The notes: generated by a model not told the origin, from the letters alone. Positions 43,938 to 52,533 are shown, counted from the stretch's first letter. The stretch: DNA of 64,000 nt from Thalassomonas sp. RHCl1 (GCF_947387555.1 NZ_CANDNZ010000001.1:1302001-1366000), one strand, 5' to 3'. A program made the numbers and translations.

Positions 43938-44588
43938 TTATTTTATTTCTTCATAGGAAGAAATAAGCTCATTGTTATAATAGGTTGAGATTAGCTCTCC
44001 TTGCCAGTGACAGATTGAAATAACTACTTGAGCTGGAATACCGCCGTAGTCAGTAGCGTTTATTTCGTGTTGGACTTCTTTGTCTTGTAAATCACAGTTA
44101 AGTTGTACTAATAACTCAGATAAAGGTTTAATAGAGTTCCAGGTTTTATGTGCAGACCATAGTGAATATAGCTGTTCCCCGCGCTCAACATAAACCGCTT
44201 GTGCAATGCGCATGTTTTGACCAAATAAATCTCCCGGCAAACGTGATTTCACCATGAGCGCCTTAAATGAAAAGCGACCGTCCGCGTCTGTTAGGGTATG
44301 CTCCAGCTGCTCTTTTCCCTTTTGATAGCCTTTATAAGTAAGGCTACGTGCCACTTGCATACCCACTACTGGCTTGCCACCATCTGTAATACGGCCGCGT
44401 ACCTCAGGAGACATTTCCACCTGATAACGTTTAAATATGCCAAACATGGCTTGCACCTCCTGTGGCTGAATAAATAGTATGATTGAAAAGAAGACGATAA
44501 CGCTGATAACAATACTGATACCAAGCGGTAATTTACGGGGTGAAAGCCTGCTTTTTATTGAAGCGCTTAGCTTTTTAAATATCATCAT
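43938..44588 (-). CDS. DUF6795-like immunity candidate, copy 3
   Basis: A 216-residue protein adjacent to the lipase gene (37 bp). ATG 44588 overlaps the stop of the copy upstream, so reinitiation is likely; ATG 44606 is a longer alternative. One membrane helix lies near residues 20-42 (ISIVISVIVFFSIILFI). The rest faces the periplasm: MFGIFKRYQVEMSPEVRGRI, TDGGKPVVGMQVAR, a beta-sandwich like DUF6795 proteins that accompany T6SS lipases, with NNELISSYEEI at the end. It is more diverged from the other two copies in the C-terminal part. Protecting against the neighbouring lipase is inference. Confidence 0.7.
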   Translation of the reverse strand: MMIFKKLSASIKSRLSPRKLPLGISIVISVIVFFSIILFIQPQEVQAMFGIFKRYQVEMSPEVRGRITDGGKPVVGMQVARSLTYKGYQKGKEQLEHTLTDADGRFSFKALMVKSRLPGDLFGQNMRIAQAVYVERGEQLYSLWSAHKTWNSIKPLSELLVQLNCDLQDKEVQHEINATDYGGIPAQVVISICHWQGELISTYYNNELISSYEEIK

Positions 44589-45222
44589 AAGAAGAAATGA
44601 GCTCATTGTTATAGTAAGTTGATATTAAGTCTCCCTGCCAATGGCAGATTGAACCAACTACCTGCTCAGGTATTCCTCCATAATCTGTTGTATTTATTTG
44701 ATGTTTAACTTTTTTATCTTGTAAATCGCAATTAAGTTGCAGCATTAAATCAGACAGGGGTTGAATAGCATTCCAAGTTTTATGGGTAGACCAGAGATGA
44801 TAAATAGTTTCACCGCGTTTCACATAAACAACCTGCCAAATAAGCATATTTTGACCAAAAAGATCTCCTGGCTGGCGTGATTTGATTACTAATGGCTTAA
44901 AAGAAAACTGACCATTAGCATCAGTTGTTGCATGCTCTACTTGCTCTTTACCTTTTTGATAGCCCTCATAAGCAAGCTTACGAATTACTTTCATATCCAC
45001 TACAGGGCTGCCACCATCTGTGATACGGCCACGTACCTCAGGGGACATTTCTACCTGATAACTTTTGAATATGCCAAACATGGCTTGCACCTCCTGTGGT
45101 TGGAAAAATATCACGAGTGAAAATATGAAAATAAAGCTGATAACAAGACCTATACCAAGCGTATATTTGCGGGAATGCGCTTCTCCCTTTATAGATTTAT
45201 CTTGCCTTTTAAATTTCATCAT
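44575..45222 (-). CDS. DUF6795-like immunity candidate, copy 2
   Basis: A 215-residue protein starting at ATG 45222 (or 45240), overlapping the stop of copy 1 in ATGATGAAATTTAA. A membrane helix lies near residues 20-42 (GLVISFIFIFSLVIFF), then FQPQEVQAMFGIFKSYQVEM and the same beta-rich domain, ending STYYNNELISSYDDI. The Q-P-Q-E-V segment after the helix is kept in all three copies. Codon use and base composition resemble the other copies, more AT-rich than the housekeeping genes near 60 kb. No ribosome site is visible, so translation is probably coupled to copy 1. Confidence 0.7.
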   Translation of the reverse strand: MMKFKRQDKSIKGEAHSRKYTLGIGLVISFIFIFSLVIFFQPQEVQAMFGIFKSYQVEMSPEVRGRITDGGSPVVDMKVIRKLAYEGYQKGKEQVEHATTDANGQFSFKPLVIKSRQPGDLFGQNMLIWQVVYVKRGETIYHLWSTHKTWNAIQPLSDLMLQLNCDLQDKKVKHQINTTDYGGIPEQVVGSICHWQGDLISTYYNNELISSYDDI

Positions 45223-45853
45223 AGGAAGAAATAAGCTCATTGTTATAGTAAGTGGAAATTAACTCTCCTTGCCAATGGCAGATAGAAGTTACGCTTTGAC
45301 GTGGTAAACCACCGTAGTTAGTAGCATTAATGAGGTGTTGAACTTCTTTATCTTGTAAATCACAGTTAAGTTGCAGCATTAAATCAGCTAGCGGCTGAAT
45401 AGATTTCCAAGATTTACTGGTAGACCAAAGGGAGAATAGCTGCTCATCGCGTTCGACATAAACAGCTTGCAGAACGGGTAAGTTTTGGCCAAATATGCCG
45501 CCCGGTTTCCGGGATTTCACCACCATTGGTTTGAATGAAAAGCGGCCATTGGTATCTGTTGTGGTATGTTCTAGTTGCTCTTTGCCATTTTGATAGCCCT
45601 CATAAAGTAGGGTACGTGCTACTTGTATACCTGCTACTGGCTCTCCGCCATCAGTGATTCTGCCACGCACCTCAGGGGACATTTCTACCTGATAACGCTT
45701 AAACATGTTAAACATACCTCGCACTTCCTGTGGTTGAATGAAGATCACGTATAAAAAGCAAGCAATTATAGCTATAGCAAGCTGACATTTTCGGGAATGA
45801 ATTAAAGCATTAATCAGAGAAGTATGTTTTTTATGTTTTAAGAGTTTTAACAA
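45209..45853 (-). CDS. DUF6795-like immunity candidate, copy 1 (operon leader)
   Basis: A 214-residue protein and the first gene of the lipase operon; its ATG 45853 is preceded by GAGGATG. N-terminal helix near residues 24-40 (CQLAIAIIACFLYVIFI), then IQPQEVRGMFNMFKRYQVEM, EVRGRITDGGEPVAGIQVART, LSKSWKS-like segments and the shared end GELISTYYNNELISSYDEI. As the leader with its own ribosome site it is likely the best-expressed copy, and the two downstream copies depend on coupling. Immunity to the lipase is inferred from position only. Confidence 0.7.
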   Translation of the reverse strand: MLKLLKHKKHTSLINALIHSRKCQLAIAIIACFLYVIFIQPQEVRGMFNMFKRYQVEMSPEVRGRITDGGEPVAGIQVARTLLYEGYQNGKEQLEHTTTDTNGRFSFKPMVVKSRKPGGIFGQNLPVLQAVYVERDEQLFSLWSTSKSWKSIQPLADLMLQLNCDLQDKEVQHLINATNYGGLPRQSVTSICHWQGELISTYYNNELISSYDEI

Positions 45854-46095
45854 AGAACATCCTCCATGATGCTGCTGTGTGCAAAACTATTTGCTTGTTA
45901 AGTAGACAGTTTATTGGTTTTATCAGTTTATTCAAGGTGTGATTAAATGAATTGATTCAATGACTTTGAAAGAGCTGAATAAGTGATAAATATGGAAGAT
46001 ATTTATATTGTTTTGTTCGTATATGCCTTTGGAGCTCGTATTGCAAAAAATAAGACCAGACCTGACGGATTAGAGGTGATTGTTTGATATTAAAT

Positions 46096-46512
46096 CTAAA
46101 GGTCTAAAAATAAACTCATAAAAGAAAAAATAACGGCAAGGAGCCAGGCGGCATACCATCTTCGTATAACTTCTCTTTTTACTGTATATTCATTTCTATA
46201 ATCCTCGTTAATGTTAAGTTTCGTTGATGCTTCCTCTGGTTCTCTAATTAATTCATTTATAATAAAAAAAGTCGATAATAGGTAGCAGGAAATAGCAAAA
46301 ACTAAAGGTATATTGAATGGTATTTTTGAAATTTTTACTAAAAGTAGAAATACAGATAAAGAAGCTGAAGAAACACCGAAAAAAAAAGTAAATAGGCTGC
46401 AAAACCGATTGCTTGATTCGGTTATTTCTTTTTTAAACCACTCTTTAACGGCATCTAGTCGTTCACTTGTTGATAAATGAAACTTATCTTCTGGCATAGG
46501 GCCCTTATTCAT
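46096..46512 (-). CDS. Small membrane protein, coupled to the zinc-ribbon gene
   Basis: A 138-residue protein. ATG 46512 overlaps the stop of the upstream gene in ATGAATAA, so translation is probably coupled (in-frame GTG 46527 is a poorer start). After a charged amphipathic N-terminus (STSERLDAVKEWFKKEITESS), there are two hydrophobic hairpins: about 35-60 plus 65-85, and a C-terminal helix near 118-138. The middle loop is acidic (REPEEASTKLNINEDYRNEY). I do not recognise a family. AT content is clearly higher than the flanks. A role in a two-protein accessory module is likely. Confidence 0.55.
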   Translation of the reverse strand: MNKGPMPEDKFHLSTSERLDAVKEWFKKEITESSNRFCSLFTFFFGVSSASLSVFLLLVKISKIPFNIPLVFAISCYLLSTFFIINELIREPEEASTKLNINEDYRNEYTVKREVIRRWYAAWLLAVIFSFMSLFLDL

Positions 46513-46678
46513 CAACATATCCGCCACAATATGGAAAGTTCTCGCATTTTATCGCGGAGGAAGATTGTCTCATTTTTAAGAGTTTATGGCTTAACCCGAA
46601 ACGTCTTTTACCGCTCTTACCTGTTTTTTTCAGTTTGCGGTAAGTCGGGTTATTCTTACATTTTTCACATAATGCCAT
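46505..46678 (-). CDS. Small zinc-ribbon-like protein (57 aa)
   Basis: ATG 46678 with a perfect AAGGA 7 bp upstream opens MALCEKCKNNPTYRKLKKTG. C4-x-x-C7 and a C-terminal pair (KCENFPYCGGYVDE, C45 and C51) form a four-cysteine set suited to one zinc ion. The middle is rich in Lys/Arg (KSGKRRFGLSHKLLKMRQ), suggesting nucleic-acid contact. The stop overlaps the ATG of the membrane protein gene by 8 bp. The strong ribosome site and coupled stop make it a credible gene despite its length. Function unknown. Confidence 0.65.
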   Translation of the reverse strand: MALCEKCKNNPTYRKLKKTGKSGKRRFGLSHKLLKMRQSSSAIKCENFPYCGGYVDE

Positions 46679-47085
46679 GATGGTTCCTTGACACTGTTGA
46701 TGCCATTTATTCTTTTACACAAAAACCTCTCCCTTTAAATTATTAATTAGGTTTTAGATAACAACTATTTTTTAGCGATTAAAAGATCAACTAATAACTG
46801 TAGATTAGATTATTTGAACAAGCAATAATAGCTTCGAAAAGCGTATGGGCATGTATCAAATTATCCAAGTGACACATTGATGGAAAGTGTCTTATATTGG
46901 ATTATGTGTAATTAGTGCAAGATCTGACCCCTCGAGGTGATAGGTGCTTTCAACAATTGATAGTACTATTTATTAAAGTTTTCTTTGGTAACTAATCCTC
47001 AAAAATCATATGTTTAGGTAGGTTTTGGTAAGCTTGTTTTGCTTATAATTTATTAGAAGATTTTCAATCTCATGGAGGGCTACTG
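46679..47085. other. AT-rich divergent intergenic region
   Basis: A 407-bp region between the small zinc-ribbon gene and the membrane-anchored gene at 47086. It holds the GGAGG site at 47074-47078. No gene or repeat was seen. Confidence 0.45.
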
Positions 47086-47997
47086 TTGAGCGAGTATGAT
47101 TGGATGAGAAAAAATTGGTTGGGTTTATTCGGTCTTATAGTTGGTTTTGTCGGTTTAATTAGCTCATATTATTTTTACGCTCAATCTGTGAAAGAACGTG
47201 AACCAATGTTTATAGAAGAACTGTTGAGAACAGTGGTTGTTGAAGCAGATTCATTGCGAGATTTTCCTTTAAAAATAGTAAATAGAGATGGAAAACCTGT
47301 CGAAAAAGATCTTACTTCTTTTAGAGTGTATTTTTGGAATAACGGAAAAGAACCCATTAAGAGTTCTGATATTTTGAAACCAATAGAGTTTTTTCTAGAT
47401 TCTAGTGAAGCTGAAATAATTGATATTAAAATTATTTCAGCTTCAAGAAAAGATATCATCAATCCTGTAGTACAGCTGAAAGATAAAAATAGAGTGAGTT
47501 TACACTTTGACATTTTAGAGCAAGCTGATGGATTTTCATTGCAAGTGTTATATGCTGGCTCACCAAAAGTTCCACTAAAGTTAAATGGCGTTATTGAAGG
47601 GGTTAAATATATTCAAACTAATGGAAATCTAGCTTCAAATTATTATAACGTGATTTATTTACAAGCGATTTTGCCTGCGGTTTTTACTGTAATATTTTTG
47701 TTTTGGTTTGTTCGTAAATTGAGGTTGGCTGCTAAAGATGATTTAGCGCCTGATATAGTAATACACAAGAATCCTTCCATTTTAGGTGTGGATGAATCAG
47801 GCAAGTCTATAAAACTTATTAAGTTTGTTGAAAAGAACTTACGCCCATTACTACCAAAGCTATTTTTTGGAATGGTGATGTTGTTGGTATTACTATCTAT
47901 GTATGCTGAGCGGCAAGTAAAGATAGAGAAAGAAATAAATAACAATATATTTGATTCTGTACCAACAGCAATACGAACAATTGCTCCTGTTAAATAG
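47086..47997 (+). CDS. Membrane-anchored uncharacterised protein
   Basis: A 303-residue protein starting at TTG 47086, preceded by a strong GGAGGG 7 bp upstream. TM1 is at residues 12-30 (LGLFGLIVGFVGLISSYYF). The region about 40-180 is beta-rich (LRDFPLKIVNRDGKPVEKDL, FRVYFWNNGKEPIKSSDIL, VSLHFDILEQADGFSLQVLY), likely extracytoplasmic. TM2 is near 190-210 and TM3 near 262-280 (LFFGMVMLLVLLSMYA). The family is not known to me; proteins of this layout occur scattered in accessory regions. AT-rich codon use matches the 46-kb pair and differs from the core genes, which suggests acquisition. Confidence 0.65.
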   Translation: MSEYDWMRKNWLGLFGLIVGFVGLISSYYFYAQSVKEREPMFIEELLRTVVVEADSLRDFPLKIVNRDGKPVEKDLTSFRVYFWNNGKEPIKSSDILKPIEFFLDSSEAEIIDIKIISASRKDIINPVVQLKDKNRVSLHFDILEQADGFSLQVLYAGSPKVPLKLNGVIEGVKYIQTNGNLASNYYNVIYLQAILPAVFTVIFLFWFVRKLRLAAKDDLAPDIVIHKNPSILGVDESGKSIKLIKFVEKNLRPLLPKLFFGMVMLLVLLSMYAERQVKIEKEINNNIFDSVPTAIRTIAPVK

Positions 47998-48040
47998 TTT
48001 ACAACCTGACGGGACTAGGTCTTGTCTTTTTATATTTCTG

Positions 48041-48112
48041 ATGGGAAATGAAGCCGGGCATTTAAAAACTGATACGGCATAAATCAGTTTTTAGATGTCA
48101 CATTTTTCCCAT
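48041..48112. terminator. Nested inverted repeat, likely bidirectional terminator
   Basis: The inner perfect stem TAAAAACTGAT (48063-48073) / ATCAGTTTTTA (48083-48093) is enclosed by ATGGGAAATG (48041-48050) / CATTTTTCCCAT (48101-48112). It lies between two convergent genes, so bidirectional termination is the simplest role; a small inverted-repeat element is an alternative. Confidence 0.65.
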
Positions 48113-48144
48113 AGAAATTAATAATAGCTTGGAGCTTTATAACT

Positions 48145-49293
48145 TTATGGACAAGGGCCTGCAATAGTCGCAATTAATTCACCATTGTGATAATAATGGT
48201 GATCACAGGTTTGACTTCCGCCGCCTCCGCCGAAATTCCCTGTGTCGCCCGTTACAGGAATATTACCGAACCGTGGATTAAGGCTGCCGCCAGTGGAGCC
48301 GCTACCGCCACTACCTGAACCACTGCCTGAGAGGACAACAGTTTTTGGAATGGCTTTATCAAGCGCTTCACCTAAACACTTCGTTATTTCGGAAGGTTGA
48401 GTGACTCCCTGCTTTAACTGATTAAGCGTTAATCCTGCAAAAACCGTCTTAATAGGATTTAATTCCAAACTTATGCCGTGTTTATTTGAGCTTAATGTGT
48501 ACACGACTTGCGTTTGTTCACTTTGTGAATCACCGATTGGTACATCGGTATTTCCTTCAAATCGGTTATAAACATATTTGCTTTTCGGGCCTACCACCCA
48601 GGAGCCGCCAAGGGTAAAGCCGTCCTTACTGACACCTACATTTAATCCGGTTATGGTGGTAGATTTAAAGTCCGATTCTAAACTTGGATTGGCTTCTAGT
48701 ATTTCATTTGCTCGAATTTCAATAGCAGACTTAATGCTAACAGATGTGGCTGCTTTTACGGCTTGAACTTCCCGGCTATTATCGCACTGATTATTATTGT
48801 CATCGGATTGAATACCGACCTGGTTTTTAAATTTACTCGCAGATGCAGTATAACTGTTTTGGGAGCTGTTAATTTCTTCGGTAAGCTGTTCAGCTACTTG
48901 GTGTAAAGCTTCATCGGCATCCAATATACCATTTGCAAGATATATGACTTTCTCTGGGATCGACTCCATATCTCGTACAAAAGTCACTAAGTCCATATCT
49001 GACATACCTTGGTTGTCATGGCCGTTATAAAATCCATATATAGCCCGAGTAACTGAATTTATTACCAATATTTTGTTAGTACTGGAATAACAGCTTTGCT
49101 GTTCGGGGCCGGCATTGCTGTTGAGGGTACAGTCTTTTTGGGGTTCTAATTTCTTGGCTATCGCCAATGCTTCGCTATAGCTACAATCACCGCAAATCCG
49201 AGTTTCATAGTAAGTGTTGCTAGCTGCAGAAGAGGGAGAGGCCCACATAGCTGAGGATAATAAGCCAATAATTGGCAAGAGAACTTTTTCCAT
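48145..49293 (-). CDS. Secreted protein of unknown function with Gly/Ser linker
   Basis: A 382-residue protein with signal peptide (LLPIIGLLSSAMWASPSSA). The N-terminal part has TRICGDCSYSEALAIAKKL with C-G-D-C, a thioredoxin-like style pair, then more cysteines. The middle (150-300) is a beta-rich region (GLNVGVSKDGFTLGGSWVVG). A Gly/Ser linker (GSGSGSGGSGSTGG, then FGGGGGS) leads to a short tail QTCDHHYYHNGELIATIAGP with two His pairs. No family recognised. AAGGAAG precedes the ATG by 12 bp. It may be paired with the Sel1-like gene next to it, 228 bp upstream, but the gap argues against one operon. Confidence 0.6.
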   Translation of the reverse strand: MEKVLLPIIGLLSSAMWASPSSAASNTYYETRICGDCSYSEALAIAKKLEPQKDCTLNSNAGPEQQSCYSSTNKILVINSVTRAIYGFYNGHDNQGMSDMDLVTFVRDMESIPEKVIYLANGILDADEALHQVAEQLTEEINSSQNSYTASASKFKNQVGIQSDDNNNQCDNSREVQAVKAATSVSIKSAIEIRANEILEANPSLESDFKSTTITGLNVGVSKDGFTLGGSWVVGPKSKYVYNRFEGNTDVPIGDSQSEQTQVVYTLSSNKHGISLELNPIKTVFAGLTLNQLKQGVTQPSEITKCLGEALDKAIPKTVVLSGSGSGSGGSGSTGGSLNPRFGNIPVTGDTGNFGGGGGSQTCDHHYYHNGELIATIAGPCP

Positions 49294-49521
49294 TAAAGTT
49301 ATACTTCCTTATAAAATTGAATTTATTGCTATCCATAGCCCACCATACTTTAACAGGGAGTATGGATAAGCGGGCGTAAATTATCACCCTATAAGAGAAA
49401 AAACAATCTTGTAATCATTACACGAGATTACAGTACAAACGTCAAACTGATTGAGAAGGTTTTTTGCATTGTTGTCGGAGTGCTACTGCTCAAAGAGGGA
49501 GAGAGTTAATAGGTTCTAAAT

Positions 49522-50418
49522 TTAACGAGGCCAACCATTCAGGCAATTGGTAGGCATGCCTAAATCCTGGATTTCCAGCTTGATATCCTCAACATAATCG
49601 GGTTTTTCCGCACTGGCTTTATCTAGCCAATACAGGGCTTCGGCATTATCTTTATTGCACGAATAATAGGTGCCGAGCCAGATTAACCCATCCACATCTT
49701 CTAATTCCGCTGATTTTTCAAAATAATGAAAAGCCTGTGTTGGGTTGCGCCACTGTACCAGTCTGCCAAGATTGTAATAAGCTTCGCCATCTTGGGTTTG
49801 CTCGGCCACAAAAAGTAGTAACTCTTTGGCTTGTCTCAGGTTTATCTGTATTTCTCCGAATGAAACGATACTATATTGGTAATGGCCAATCTCAAGCGAG
49901 CGTGCCAGTGCTTTGATTTCCGCGGTGGGTAGCTGTTGGTAGTTTTGAATTTTTTCTTTGGCAAATGCCTGGATCTCTTGTTCGGATTTTCTGATACCGC
50001 CAAAAGCGAAAGTTACCTGGTAGTTTCTCAGCTTTGCTATTTCGTCGAGATAAACCTTGTGGAGATCAGCATGAAAAAGTGCTAGCAGGCTGGGAATACA
50101 ACCACCATTTTTTTCAATGAAGGCATTGGCAACCCCTTGGTTATTGAGGGTTTGCAGTTCTACATCACCAAATATGGTGACAAACTCAGTAAAGGTGATA
50201 TTGGCTTTTTTTCTGAGGAGGAAGTCTATTTCGTTAACTTGCAGTTTGCTCAGGGCGTACTTTGTTTCGCACTTTGTATCTAATTGCTGGGTTATCTGCC
50301 GGTAAGTATTTAAAGCCGCTATGGTTTCTGCGTAGGACTTTATTAAGGCATCATTCGCCAAGGTGGGTAGTGACAGTAACGACAGAGCAAGGGAGAATAT
50401 TGTGGCTGATATTTTCAT
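49522..50418 (-). CDS. Periplasmic Sel1-like repeat protein
   Basis: A 298-residue protein; ATG 50418 (MKISATIFSLALSLLSLPTLA) gives a signal peptide and has AAGAGAG upstream. The mature part is all-helical. The C-terminal third (GEAYYNLGRLVQWRNPTQAF, HYFEKSAELEDVDGLIWLG, EALYWLDKASAEKPDYVEDI) holds two to three Sel1/TPR-like repeats with the A-x-x-x-Y/W-L pattern. Such proteins scaffold other periplasmic or envelope proteins. Three cysteines remain in the mature chain. No clear partner. Confidence 0.7.
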   Translation of the reverse strand: MKISATIFSLALSLLSLPTLANDALIKSYAETIAALNTYRQITQQLDTKCETKYALSKLQVNEIDFLLRKKANITFTEFVTIFGDVELQTLNNQGVANAFIEKNGGCIPSLLALFHADLHKVYLDEIAKLRNYQVTFAFGGIRKSEQEIQAFAKEKIQNYQQLPTAEIKALARSLEIGHYQYSIVSFGEIQINLRQAKELLLFVAEQTQDGEAYYNLGRLVQWRNPTQAFHYFEKSAELEDVDGLIWLGTYYSCNKDNAEALYWLDKASAEKPDYVEDIKLEIQDLGMPTNCLNGWPR

Positions 50419-50451
50419 TTTGACTCTCTTAGGACAACTTAAGGTCACAAA

Positions 50452-50488
50452 ATAAAAAGCCCCCTATAACCTGTTGGTTATAAGGGGC
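50452..50488 (-). terminator. Intrinsic terminator of ssrA
   Basis: On the minus strand GCCCCTTATAACC pairs with GGTTATAGGGGGC around AACA, followed by a T-run (AAAAA at 50454-50458 on the plus strand). It lies 7 bp after the CCA end of tmRNA. Confidence 0.9.
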
Positions 50489-50494
50489 GATATT

Positions 50495-50846
50495 TGGTGG
50501 AGCGGGGGGGAGTCGAACCCCCGTCCGAAAAGCCTACATCCTCGGTACTACATGCTTAGTCGATTATTTATTTAACCAATTAGACGCCAATCGACAGGCT
50601 TCGTCATGGTGAGCTCAATACTATTTCGCGGTTCAGCCTTGAGCAAGCTTCCCTCGCTAACCTACTTGGGGTGACCATCAGCATCTCAAGGCAATAGGTG
50701 AACCTATGAGAGGATGGCTAGCCTTAGGCGGCTAGTGCGAACGTTTCGTCGTTTGCAATTATAGTTTTGCGGCTTTTTACCAGGCCAACCGCCCCTGGGC
50801 ATGCACCTTGGGTTTCGTGAATCTCGTCGAATCCTGAATCCGCCCC
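50495..50846 (-). ncRNA. ssrA: Transfer-messenger RNA
   Basis: The 3' end reads TGGTGGAGCGGGGGGGAGTC on the plus strand, the complement of the tRNA-like acceptor end with CCA and T-arm (GGTTCGA). The 5' end (50846 down) is GGGGCGGATTCAGGATTCG, the conserved start. The reading frame GCA AAC GAC GAA ACG TTC GCA CTA GCC GCC TAA encodes the tag ANDETFALAA. About 352 nt long, normal. tmRNA with SmpB rescues stalled ribosomes; smpB lies 158 bp upstream on the same strand. Confidence 0.97.
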
Positions 50847-50898
50847 AAAGCATGGTAGTCGTTAAATGTTTGCTTAGAGAAAACCTTTAACTGAGACT

Positions 50899-50927
50899 AT
50901 TTTAACTCTATTTTTAACGATTTACAA
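50899..50927 (-). promoter_or_regulatory. Probable ssrA promoter
   Basis: Minus strand: TTGTAA (50927-50922), 17-bp spacer, TAAAAT (50904-50899), putting the start about 46 nt before the mature 5' end. A second pair, TTGACG (50947-50942) with TAAATC (50924-50919) at 17 bp, overlaps upstream. Confidence 0.6.
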
Positions 50928-51004
50928 CGCGAGTTAAAAACCGTCAATTTATGTTTGTTTACTGAACGTATTGCGCTTTTTCTATTCTTTATCCGGTAAT
51001 AGTG

Positions 51005-51490
51005 CTAGCGTTTGTCGTGTTTCATTAAACGTTCTTTGCTGCGTGCCCAGTCTCTGTCTTTAATGTCGGCGCGCTTATCGTGCAGTTTTTTACCGCGGCC
51101 AACGCAGAATTCCAGTTTTACCCAGCAGGCTTTCCAGTACATGGCGGTGGCGATCAGCGACATACCGTCGCGTTCTACCAAACCGGCCAGTTTGTCCAGC
51201 TGCTTGCGGTTTAACAGCAGTTTGCGATCACGTACCGGGTCGCAAACCACATGGGAAGAGGCGGCATTTAACGGCTGAATTTCGGCCCCCAGTAAATAGG
51301 CTTCGCCGTTTTTGATGAATACATAGCAGTCTGAGATATTGACCTTACCGGTACGGATGCTTTTTACTTCCCAGCCCTGCAGGCTCATACCCGCTTCGAA
51401 CTTTTCGCCCAGGGTATATTCGTGACGCGCTTTTTTGTTCAGCGCTATGGTATTACTACCTTGTTTCGATGATTTTTTTTTCTTTGCCAT
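51005..51490 (-). CDS. smpB: SsrA-binding protein SmpB
   Basis: A 161-residue protein of normal length starting [20 protein letters not shown] at 51490. Core motifs [32 protein letters not shown], then [13 protein letters not shown], and the basic C-terminal tail ending [20 protein letters not shown] with RLMKHDKR, which reaches into the ribosomal mRNA channel. It binds tmRNA and delivers it to stalled ribosomes. It is encoded beside ssrA and divergent from ratA, the common gammaproteobacterial arrangement. The longer upstream frame lacks conservation. Confidence 0.97.
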   Translation of the reverse strand: MAKKKKSSKQGSNTIALNKKARHEYTLGEKFEAGMSLQGWEVKSIRTGKVNISDCYVFIKNGEAYLLGAEIQPLNAASSHVVCDPVRDRKLLLNRKQLDKLAGLVERDGMSLIATAMYWKACWVKLEFCVGRGKKLHDKRADIKDRDWARSKERLMKHDKR

Positions 51491-51642
51491 AATGGCGGTC
51501 ATTATACGGAGAATTTTGTGCTTTACTACCTGTTTTCCAAGATGCAAAAGGGAAAATTTGTAAAATAATTGAAACTTTGATGTCAAAGGTGAGCTTTTCT
51601 GTCAGCTTTGCTATTATAGCGGCATTGAAACAAGGGGGTGAA

Positions 51643-52083
51643 ATGCCAGCAATAAGCCGTAGTGCCTTAGTGATGCACAGTGTTGAGGATATGTACAGCC
51701 TCATAAATGATGTTTTAGCGTACCCGAGCTTTTTACCGGATTGCAGCGACAGTAAAATTATCTCGCAAGATGAACATTCTATGACCGCCGCTTTACTGGT
51801 GTCTAAGGGCGGGTTGAAGAAGTGGTTCACCACAAAAAATACCCTGACAAGTAACAAGCAGGTAGAGTTAAACCTGGTAGACGGCCCCTTTAAAAAACTG
51901 GTGGGCAGCTGGCAGTTAACCGCGTTGTCGGATGACGCCTGTAAGGTGAATTTAGAACTTGAATATGAGTTTTCCAGTAAAATGTTTGATCTTGCTTTTG
52001 GCCGGGTGTTTAACCACCTGGTAAATAATATGGTGCAGGCGTTTACCAACCGGGCAAAAGAGGTGTACGGCAATAATGTCTGA
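51643..52083 (+). CDS. ratA: RatA-family START/COQ10-like protein
   Basis: A 146-residue protein; ATG 51643 has GGGGGTGA upstream. [39 protein letters not shown] and the end [29 protein letters not shown] match RatA (YfjG), a polyketide cyclase/START-like fold. In E. coli it was described as blocking 70S association, and as a COQ10-like lipid (ubiquinone) handling protein. It overlaps rnfH by 8 bp (ATGTCTGA), so the two are translationally coupled. Confidence 0.94.
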   Translation: MPAISRSALVMHSVEDMYSLINDVLAYPSFLPDCSDSKIISQDEHSMTAALLVSKGGLKKWFTTKNTLTSNKQVELNLVDGPFKKLVGSWQLTALSDDACKVNLELEYEFSSKMFDLAFGRVFNHLVNNMVQAFTNRAKEVYGNNV

Positions 52084-52477
52084 AAAAGATGTAGAAGCAA
52101 CGAAATCTGAGGCTGATGAAGCAGCCTATGTTGAACAAATCCAGATTGAAGTGGTTTACGGTTTATCCCACAAGCAGGAATTGATCACTGTGATGGTGGA
52201 TGAAGGCACTACGGTTGAGCAGGCGATTATCGCCTCGGGTATTACCGAGCTTTTTGACGATATCGAGCTGGGGAAAAATAAAGTCGGTATCTGGAACCGG
52301 GCGGCGAAATATACCGATGTCCTGGCAGATTTAGATCGCATTGAAATTTACCGTCCGCTGATTGCCGATCCGAAAGAGGTCCGCAAACGCCGGGCTGAAA
52401 AGGCAGTGGAAGAGGGCCGGGCTAATAAAGTGACCGGCGGCAGACCGGTAAAACTCGGCGCTAAAGGCGACAAATAA
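52076..52477 (+). CDS. rnfH: RnfH-family ubiquitin-like protein
   Basis: A 133-residue protein with a beta-grasp pattern: [30 protein letters not shown], then [40 protein letters not shown]. This is the RnfH (YfjF, RatB) family, a MoaD/ubiquitin-like fold that lacks the usual terminal Gly-Gly, of unclear role. The N-terminal 18 residues are a charged extension. It is coupled to ratA and followed by a terminator. Confidence 0.93.
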   Translation: MSEKDVEATKSEADEAAYVEQIQIEVVYGLSHKQELITVMVDEGTTVEQAIIASGITELFDDIELGKNKVGIWNRAAKYTDVLADLDRIEIYRPLIADPKEVRKRRAEKAVEEGRANKVTGGRPVKLGAKGDK

Positions 52478-52504
52478 GTAGAAAGCTTTTTAACGAATAT
52501 GAAG

Positions 52505-52533
52505 AAGCGGGTCAGCAATGGCCCGCTTTTTTT
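52505..52533 (+). terminator. Intrinsic terminator of ratA-rnfH
   Basis: AAGCGGG pairs with CCCGCTT with a short loop, followed by T7 ending at 52533; it lies 28 bp after the rnfH stop. Confidence 0.88.

Larger units (their letters stand above)
43938..45853 (-). repeat. Three tandem paralogous genes, unit about 635 bp
   Basis: The genes ending at 45209, 44575 and 43938 repeat with periods of 634 and 637 bp. All encode the core ISD-like motifs RYQVEMSPEVRGRITDGG, KEQ-x-EHTTTD-like segment, and CHWQGELISTYYNNELISSY. Each stop codon overlaps the next start. Confidence 0.85.

Noticed and set aside
50495-50846. tmRNA 3' end as integration site of an island
   Set aside because: No integrase gene and no second copy of the tmRNA 3' end was seen in the accessory stretch 36-50 kb.
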